NCBI RefSeq assembly: GCF_032854445.1
Contig: NC_088298.1
Span: 17,319,976-17,383,975, forward strand
Origin: Liolophura sinensis
Taxonomy: Eukaryota > Mollusca > Polyplacophora > Chitonida > Chitonidae
DNA length: 64,000 nucleotides
Reading direction: 5' to 3'
Position 1 is the first letter of the stretch, and each line of letters begins with the position of its first letter. The position numbers and the translations under genes were made by a program. Shown piece by piece: positions 56,240-64,000 of this stretch. Below the pieces are notes generated by a model. That model saw only the letters and a list, made by a program, of their open reading frames with translations, made no database searches and was not told the DNA's origin.

Positions 56240-56548
56240 CCCATGAAGCTCGTTGGACCCCGCCTCTGGTCATACCAAGGACTTTAAATATGCAATGTAC
56301 TTAATGCTGGCTCGATTGGATGTTAGTGCAATGAAACACTACTGGTTGCCCCGTGTCAGTATAATGTGACTAGGTGGGGTATCATGTCTGGTGTCTTCGA
56401 CATGACACTTCAGTGGCGCAGCACTTTGGAGGCATGGATTCGCCCTACCACAAGAAGACACAGTCCATGTACACACACCTACTGACTCCTCGTCGTCATA
56501 TGTCTGCAAAATTGTTGAGTTCGACGTAAAGTCCCAAGCATGCAGACG
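56240..56548 (+). mobile_element. SINE-D, plus strand
   Basis: TGGTCATACCAAGGACTTTA, CAGTATAATGTGACTAGGTG, TCATGTCTGGTGTCTTCGAC and CTCCTCGTCGTCATATGTC, then AAATTGTTGAGTTCGACGTA. The head is truncated at GGACCCCGCCT. Confidence 0.85.
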
Positions 56549-56630
56549 TAATACATGCTTACATACATATTTTCGTAAACTGATTGAAAACTGCATCAGC
56601 AAGCAAATAAAGACATTCAAATATTATGTC

Positions 56631-56755
56631 TTGGATGGTCGTGGGTTTCTCCCAGGCTCCGCGCGGTTTCCGCCCACCATATTTCTGACCGCCGTCGTAA
56701 AAGTGAAATATTCTTGAGCACTGCGTACAACACCAATCAAATAAATAAAGAAATG
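56631..56755 (+). mobile_element. SINE-A, 5'-truncated, plus strand
   Basis: Starts TTGGATGGTCGTGGGTTTCT, then GCTCCGCGCGGTTTCCGCCC and GTGAAATATTCTTGAGCACT, ending with an (AAAT)n tail. The 5' cut is again at the ATGGTCGTGGG position. Only ATGTCT is clearly shared at the two flanks. Confidence 0.88.
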
Positions 56756-57934
56756 TCTCATGTGTAAAAAAATGTATGTGATGTATGTAAATGATGATAA
56801 AATGTATCTGATAGGTAATATAAGTGAACTCATACAAATCGTTAATTTCTGTGAAGTCTGCTAAATAAAATAAAATTTGAAGAGACAAAGTTTCTTCATT
56901 GCTAGAGCTGCAATATTGGAGGAGGTATATGATTATATTTTCTAAATTCCTTACATTTGGTTTTGATTTGTTTTTGCCATAGTTTACCTGCATTTTTAGC
57001 GCTGAGTTAATCCAAGTGATATAGCAATATGGCTTAAGTTAACCATACTATAATTGCCGTGTCCGGTTATAGAACAATCAGCGCCATCTGGTGACTGGGT
57101 CAAGCATATTGAGCTTGGTGAACCTAAACATCTTTGTGTCTGCATAGTCTACACGCCCAGCCCAGACTGAAGCAGTTTTGAAGAGCCTTGTCTCCATGGC
57201 TAGCTCTCCTTGCGGACTTCCTTCCACTTTACAAGAGAGGAAAACGACAGATGGCGACATATTATGTGAGGCTACAAAAACACGCCAGTTTCATAAGACC
57301 TGTGGGTCACTATGCTTAAAACAACAATAAGCTTATTGTTTTCAACGGTTTTAAATTAATTTTATTTATTTCAAATGCTCGTTACTTTTTCTCCAAGCAA
57401 TCTTAATCTCAGATTCTGGAGGTTTTCAGACAGACCACGCATTCTTGCATCTAAAAAGTTATTACATCAACGAACCTTTTTTTTACATTCGGAAATACGA
57501 CAGGCCTCATAGTGTTGCACCTAAAATCTGATTGCGTTTATACGAATGTTTTTTTTTTTTATATTTGGAATGTCTGCTTGTGAAAAAAATTGTTTGAACA
57601 GTTAAAATTTAATTCATCATGTGTCTAAACTGCAAGAAAATCAGATGTTGCTTTTTGTCACCTGTCAGAGATTACTGGTTACAGGCGGTGTTGTAACAAA
57701 ACGTCTGTCATTCACCAAACACAGCTGTCCTCGCACGAAGGATTTTGTCTCTCGCCCTTATTTCATAAACAGACATCATGCGTACACAGGTGTTAGCGTT
57801 TTTCTTATTGATATTACTTGTTTAACCGCCATAAGCTCTACAATTTTTAACTCACACGATAGCAGTGTATATGGCTGGATAAAACCGGAGTGCCATTTAC
57901 CTTTGGCAAGCTGTTGACACACTTTCCCACACTC
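56756..57934. other. Unassigned DNA
   Basis: ATGTATGTGATGTATGTAAAT at 56772 is a short tandem. The 98-codon open frame at 57621-57917 has no motif that I can assign. No other repeat recognised. Confidence 0.3.
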
Positions 57935-58130
57935 ACGTCATATTGGCGGAATGCCCTTGGTCTTCAACTAAGACAGCCATTTGGGCCACGTCGACAGCTG
58001 CATGATTGTCACCAAAACCCCATAAACAGTGAGTGTGGGGTGGAGGGGTGGTATCTATAAATTACCTTAACAATGCCGGCGTTGAATCCGTGCATCGTAC
58101 AACAACAGTTGACACTCGCACACCTCACAC
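57935..58130 (-). mobile_element. SINE-G head, minus strand
   Basis: GATTGTCACCAAAACCCCAT, AAACAGTGAGTGTGG and the B-box complement GGCGTTGAATCCGTG share order and spacing with 6535-6685 and 46110-46245. The A-box is not clear in this copy. Confidence 0.5.
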
Positions 58131-59754
58131 CTTATCAGTGTCTCACACTTCAACCAAGGTGTTCAGCACACATATTCATGTGATATAAATCCAGCAATGA
58201 AAATCTACTCCAAATCACTGAAGCATGTGCCAGCATTGACCTACATGTTTCGGATCTTTTACATTCGGGTTAGATACGCTAGCCATGTCACGAATACGCT
58301 GGGGGAAAAAACATAAAGTATGCTCAGAATTCATATCTTTCTCTACTGTTTTTACACAGGCTTAGAAATCGTCTTAATTTATGTTGCATGGTGTTTAGTA
58401 ACGTATTTCGATTCCGTGTACCAAGGTCTACATCTGCTGTACACAATTTTTTTCTTTTCACTTTTATAACACATCTGTGTCAAAGAAGGTGAGAATCAGC
58501 GAGATTTCGTGACATACAAAACTGACCTGCAGTTGGCGTGATGTTGGCACCGGAAACCGCTAACACTATAGTGGGCTCTCAAATTTCTGCCAGTCTGATT
58601 GGGCCATGCACCTGTCTGCGGTTTAGTTGCCACATCTGCTCTAAATCTGACTCCGTAATGACTTATGTGTGAGCCTCGTAACTTGCTCTGTAGACCGTAA
58701 CAGCTCATGGCTCTTTTTGCTTATGCCATGACGTTGCGGTAAGTGTGTGTGACGTTGCTTTTTTGTGAGCTAATATGTGTCTTAATGCACCGGTAAATCC
58801 CCCATCTTGTTTATAGGTGTCATAAGCCAATAAATAAACCAATAAATAAATAAATAATGAATAAACAAATTATTAAATAAATACATATACCCAGGTCACG
58901 TGTAAAGAGGCGAGCTAACTTCTACATGGCGACTTGTATTATTGAAATCGTATAAGTCACTATTTCCGACCATAATACCCAGGTGATTTGCATCAGTCTG
59001 TTTTGGCTCAATGCCAGTTTTCGGTGCAGACGTATGACTCATGGCGCATTAATCTCACATTGCAGACCGAATACTGCCTGAAACACCCTGAACTCTTTTA
59101 TCACAGAAGATTGTCTGATCACACAGCAATATTCAGCTTGTTGTCCGTTTTAATGTGTGACCATAGCTTATCACTGATTCCTAAGCTTAGTAACTGCTTG
59201 TTATCTCTGCTCCCATTGGACAGTTGTAACCAAGAGCTCAGACTGAGTGAGTGACAAAACTACAAATTAGGCAGTCCGCCCGACCAGACATACGAGTTTC
59301 TACACCGAATTGTAAACTCGCGTAACGCAGAGATCTCGCGGGATTTGACGATACCGTGGTTAACGCGTACAGATTGTGTAATGGCTATGTCAATGAGTCA
59401 TCAAAGACAAATAAAGGTTATCATACGAAAAACACAATAGCTCATTGACTTAAAAGTAAAACGTACTCCATCTAGGCCTGTGTATACTTTGCATCTGGCA
59501 CATTTCTTTTCTAGTCATTGATTAAAGTGTTATGCCTTATACACGCCAGTAAAAAGATTTGAAGCACTCAAGTGTCCCTTGTAGCCTTTTGTTAATAAAA
59601 AAGGCAAGAAAAAAAGCTAACAAAAACCATCCCAAGTAAAATTCAGTTTCACTGGGTGGAACTCGCCACGTCGTGTATGAAAGATCAACTCGAACCTTCC
59701 CATTTTTGTTTCATTACATGTGTAGTCTAACAAAGCAAATGTTACCGCATAAAG
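58131..59754. other. Unassigned DNA; (AAAT)n patch
   Basis: 58825-58885 is an (AAAT)n tract without a SINE body. The 88-codon open frame at 58988-59254 has no motif that I can name. Confidence 0.35.
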
Positions 59755-61095
59755 TCATTATCTGTTGACAAGGCATTTCGTCCATTTGAGGGATAAGGTC
59801 ATTGTGTGTTGACAAGGCATCCTGTTGAGTTGCGGCATGGGGCCTTTGTCTGTTGACAAGGCATCGAGTTCAGTTGCCACATAAGGCCATTGTGTGATGA
59901 CAAGGCATCCCATTCAGTTACGGCATGGGGCCTTTGTCTGTAGACAAGGTATCCCATCCAGTTGCGGAATAAGGTCATTGCCTGTTGACACAGAATCCCA
60001 TCCAACTGCGGCAGAAAGCCATTGCCTGTAGACAAGGAACCCCGTCCAGTTGCAGCATTGTTTGTTGACAAGGAATCTCGTCCAACTGCGACATAAGATC
60101 ATTGTGTGTTGACAAGGCATCCCGTCCAGTTGCAGCATGAGATCATTGTCTATTGACAAGGAATTCCATCCATTTGTGGCATAAGATCATTGTGTGTTGA
60201 CAAGAAATCCCGTCCATTTACGGCAAACGATCGTCGTCTGTTGACAAGGCATCCCGCCCATTTGTGGCATGAGATCAATGTCTGTTGACAAGGAATTCCA
60301 TCCATTTGCGGCAAACGATCGTTGTCTGTTGACAAGGCATCCCGCCCAGTTGCGGCATAAGATCATTGTCTGTTGACAAGGAATTCCATCCATTTGCGAC
60401 GTAAGGTCATTGTCTGTCGACAAGGAATTCCATCCATTTGCGGCATAAGATCATTGTCTGTTGACAAGGAATTCCATCCATTTGTGGCATAAGATCATTG
60501 TCTGTCGACAAGAAATCCCATGCATTTGCGGCAAAAGATCGTCGTCTGTCGACAAGGCATCCCGCCCATTTGTGGCATGAGATCAATGTCTGTTGACAAG
60601 GAATTCCATCCATTTGCGGCAAAAGATCGTTGTCTGTTGACAAGGCATCCCGTCCTGTTGAGGCATAAGATCATTGTCTGTTCACAAGGAATTCCATCCA
60701 TTTGCGGCAAACGATCGTCGTCTGTTGACAAGGCATCCCGCCCATTTGTGGCATAAGATCAATGTCTGTTGACAAGGAATTCCATCCATTTGCGGCAAAA
60801 GATCGTTGTCTGTTGACAAGGCATCCCGCCCAGTTGCGGCATGAGATCATTGTCTATTGACAAGGAATTCCATCCATTTGCGGCGTAAGGTCATTGTCTG
60901 TCGACAAGGAATCCCATCCATTTGCGGCATAAGATCATTGTCTGTTGACAAGGAATCTCATCCAACTGCGACATAAGATCATTGTGTGTTGACAAGGCAT
61001 CCCGTCCTGTTCAGGCATAAGATCATTGTCTGTTGACAAGGAATCACGTCCAGTTGAAGCATTCGGTCATTGCCTGTTGACAAGGAATCACGTGT
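59755..61095. repeat. 44-bp minisatellite, ~30 units, 308-bp HOR
   Basis: Units of the type TTGACAAGGAATTCCATCCA then TTTGCGGCATAAGATCATTG and TCTG, 44 bp. Alternate units carry GGCATCCCGCCC, and others AAACGATCGTCG. Blocks of seven units repeat at 308 bp: the minus-strand frames ending at 60335 and 60643 translate almost identically, as do those ending at 60423 and 60731. Because 44 is not a multiple of three, each frame is closed only by occasional stops, giving several overlapping ~78-codon frames. None is called as a gene. The outer units at the left are the most diverged. Confidence 0.95.
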
Positions 61096-61109
61096 AATTG
61101 TCGAAATCG

Positions 61110-61460
61110 GGTCTTTGTCGAATGGTTAATGTGCATGCTTTTGAATCACTAGGACCCAACAAATACGGGCTCAAACCTGTCGTTAGACAGGGAATTTGCC
61201 CCCGCCCAAGTTCCTTGCCTGTGGTGGGGCCTTGTTGATAATAAACGGTCGACAATATTTTTGTGAGCAGTCTAATGTTCAATTTAGGAGGATCAATTTA
61301 GTTAGCCTGTTAAATGTTAGACAGTTAAATGTAACAATAACTTGCCAAATGTTGGTGGTTATACCGGGCACTTTGGTTTCTTCTACGCATGAACTTGGCT
61401 GCCTTCGTAGAAGTGAAAAGTTTTTTAGTATGGCGTTAAGCAACAATCAACAACTCAAAT
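61110..61460 (+). mobile_element. SINE-C, plus strand
   Basis: Head TTTGTCGAATGGTTAATGTG, AGGACCCAACAAATACGGGC and B-box GGGCTCAAACCTGTC, AGACAGGGAATTTGCCCC. A 3' domain with TTATACCGGGCACTTTGGTT, GAACTTGGCTGCCTTCGTAG and TTAGTATGGCGTTAAGCAAC. It begins right after the last 44-bp unit. Confidence 0.75.
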
Positions 61461-63784
61461 CATCCTGTTCTTTGAATGCCGAGCCAAACGGGCATTCCTG
61501 TGTCATTTAATTCGGATACAGGCAAATAAAAAATTTAAGGACGGAATTTGGCATGACTCACCCCAGAAGTGAACAACCCGTACACTACCATCTCAAAATG
61601 CAATGGTTAAGACAGGTCATTACAGTATACAGAAACGAGTATGAGCAAGGTCATTTGATGTTAAGATTGTCATCACGAATTTTACGCCTTTGTACCATGA
61701 ATAATAATTGGCTAGAATTTCGCCAAAACTCATCGTGGTTAACTCGTCACGAAGAAAGCTTGGGTAAGGTGTAGGTGTTGTTAGTATTCTAAAAAGATAA
61801 CAAATCAGCACGAAGCCCTTTTTGGAGTTACGTGGGCGTATATGCATTACGTAGCTACGTGCTCCTTACGTCAAAAAAGGCGTCGTGGATGTGGACTCCG
61901 GGGTTACTCTGGCCTTCGACTTTCCATTAAGTAACCGTGTTTCGTACGTACCTTGTCCAACATGTACGAAAGCTGTCAAAGGTCTAGACAAAAACTGACC
62001 CACAAGATCTGAACCTTCCATTTCCAGCAGCAAGGACCTGGCAACGCCAAGGGGACGTCACTCGCAGTTTCATCACTACCGGTACCTGACAAATTTTGCT
62101 TTTTCTTTAAGAATTTCGTTCATTAATAAAGCTTATTGATCTTACAAACCATTCAGTCCAAACGAATGTGTAAGTAAAAGCTGCAAAACCTATCATACCG
62201 GAGACTTCGGCATACGGAGTAAAATCAGAGCCGCGGCGACAGTGTGATAGTTGGCAATTAGTCACACGTAACCGGTGAAATACGGCCTCTTCCCAATTTT
62301 GCTCAATTAGGGTTTTACTGTTCATGTAAATGCTTTAAAAGTAACATAGCGCTGTGGCTACTAAAGAAGAATTAGGCAAAACAATGACAATCGCTAGTCT
62401 ACCCTCAAAATACTGTGTTATAATCACATTTATTAAACAATCACAGGAAAATAATACACATGTACCAGGCCTCGGGGACGCTTAGTCAGTCGGCAAAACC
62501 TTTGCTTCTGCAGAAACATAGTATAAACAACGCACAGCATAGAGAGCAAAAATCAGTGGCTACAGTGTGATGGTCGCACGTTTTACGAGGCAAAATCCAC
62601 CAGCATGACTGTCCAAGGGATCTAGACCCAGTTATTCAAAAGTGTATTGGTACTCGTCCCTAGATTAAGTAAAGTGTCATTCACTTTGTAGTAGGATGAG
62701 ACTGGGGTTAAGATTTTTACCTGGATTAGTTAAAGTCGCATTAGTTTTGTGTTTGGATAAGACTAGTATTATCTATTCAGTATGTGCTTTTGAGCAACCG
62801 CCCCTTAGCTCCTGTTATGCGAGACCTCGCCCATTGTGGCACTTCACTCGAATACGGCAACCGAACAGTCTGCACAACATATGTAAATTGCGAAGGTCAA
62901 CAAAATCTGGTTTTGGACTTCGTGAGGCAGAGTTTTGTACATTACCTATTAGCTGATTCGAAATTAAAGATGGCAAAAGCCAAAGGGAAGAAGCTGAATT
63001 TAAGTGAACTCGATAAGACAAGCGAAATGTAAATGGCGAATTCGATACACCTGAGACCCCTTCATCAAAAGATACAATGATCAAATGTCGTGTAGCAGCC
63101 CGCTCATAAGTTAGTGCTCGAGGCCATTGGCGTCACGTGACCGGATAATGACACACCGTTGAGCACTTTGACCTTGTAGTGACGTGACAAGGTCATGGCA
63201 ATCTCGGTGCTGGACAGCAATCCTAGATGTAGTCGTTTAGTTTTTGTAATGTTATGCCGGTAGATTAAAGCGTGTGCGCGTAAGATACACGTGAATTAAT
63301 ACAGCAGTAGGCAGATGTACGACAAATCTTCCACATGTACTATTATCGCAGGAGTGAAGCGAGTCGTGGTTAAAGGCGTTTGTCTCTTCACACACAAAGA
63401 CACAAAGGTTCAGAGGAGCCCAAAGCACTTCACAACATAAGGTCTAAGAAACATTTGTAAAAGAAATAAATCATAAACGTTTGAAATCCTCAACCGATTG
63501 ACACCTAAACCAGTGATTTAACCAATCAATGAATCAACCAGTCGGAGCCATTAACTGATGAACTAGTCGGAATTTTCGCAGCAGTATACGACCAGAAAAC
63601 CTGGCTTCCATCGATTAATGACTAAAAGGATGAACGCTGATTGGTTGAAAATTGAAATGTTTCCTGGGATAAATCTTGCAGTCTTGGTCACGCTTGAATA
63701 AATGTTCCACACATGAGATTTAGCTCAGGCAAGGCAGAGCCCGCCAATCAGAATCGATTGTGTATACCTTTAACTCACTATTAC
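61461..63784. other. Unassigned DNA
   Basis: No gene, SINE or array recognised. Overlapping open frames at 62696-63084 on both strands carry no recognisable motif. A CCAGT/CAAT-type run lies at 63520-63570. Confidence 0.3.
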
Positions 63785-63968
63785 TGAGTAGGAGGGGAAA
63801 CTCATGACTATCTGCAGATTGCTTACACACCTTCATTTCCCACGTATGACCGCATAGGAAGCCAGCATGAGCTGGGCTTGAACTCACAGCGATTGCATTG
63901 GTTAGAGGCCCCTGATTCATTATGCTCCACTATAGTGTTTTTCCCACTCGGCCACGGAGACGCCGGAA
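63785..63968 (-). mobile_element. SINE-A, minus strand, 3' end decayed
   Basis: GGGGAAACTCATGACTATCT, ATAGGAAGCCAGCATGAGCT, GGGCTTGAACTCACAGCGAT and GCATTGGTTAGAGGCCCCTG, then the head complement ACTCGGCCACGGAGACGCC. The distal 3' domain and tail are not recognisable; a scrap, CAGGCAAGGCAGAGCCCG, lies near 63727. Confidence 0.85.
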
Positions 63969-64000
63969 TAATCTGTGTACTAATTCATCAATCCTTCACG

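Noticed and set aside
59755-61095. CRISPR-like array of repeats and spacers
   Set aside because: Units are contiguous 44-bp tandem copies with no unique spacers, in eukaryotic DNA.

Overview
This is a eukaryotic, animal-type genomic window with no bacterial or phage gene organisation. It is AT-rich and stop-dense. It is packed with tRNA-derived SINEs, foldback MITEs, minisatellites and one truncated LINE. The commonest SINE has a pol III A/B-box head, a body whose 3' part matches a type common in molluscs and other marine invertebrates, and an (AAAT)n tail. A second SINE family carries a CATATGAC-type 3' end, also familiar from mollusc genomes. I infer a marine lophotrochozoan, most likely a mollusc. 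This comes from recalled repeat style, not from a search.

I find no host protein-coding exon I can support. The longest open frames fall inside minisatellites whose unit length is a multiple of three (25.8-26.5 kb), in other arrays, in the LINE remnant, or in unrecognised single-copy DNA. The only recognisable protein-coding sequence is the degenerate RNase H and zinc-knuckle end of a non-LTR retrotransposon (46.9-48.3 kb, minus strand), bounded by a perfect 12-bp target-site duplication.

Layout. 0-1 kb: a degenerate 66-bp tandem array. 3.5-18.7 kb: many SINEs, including one SINE nested in another. 21-25 kb: more SINEs and a second nest. 25.7-26.8 kb: a 21-22 bp minisatellite with a homogenised core and decayed flanks. 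28.4-29.4 kb and 39.4-40.4 kb: two copies of a ~1 kb non-autonomous DNA transposon with AGTGAAC termini. The second copy sits inside a TA-flanked foldback MITE whose uninterrupted relative lies at 51.7-52.0 kb. 30.2-30.6 kb: a ~70-bp-arm inverted repeat. 41.8-42.2 kb: a 118-bp tandem repeat. 43.9-45.1 kb: a CAGT-derived minisatellite with a 188-bp higher-order repeat. 46.9-48.3 kb: the LINE. 51.3 kb: a 42-bp triplicate holding CRE-like sites. 59.8-61.1 kb: a 44-bp minisatellite with a 308-bp (7-unit) higher-order repeat. SINEs and unassigned DNA fill the rest.

The pieces do not form a pathway. What they record is the history of mobile elements. Many SINE-A copies keep readable target duplications, most often 13 bp, and many are cut at the same internal position. 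Several nested insertions give a relative order of events.
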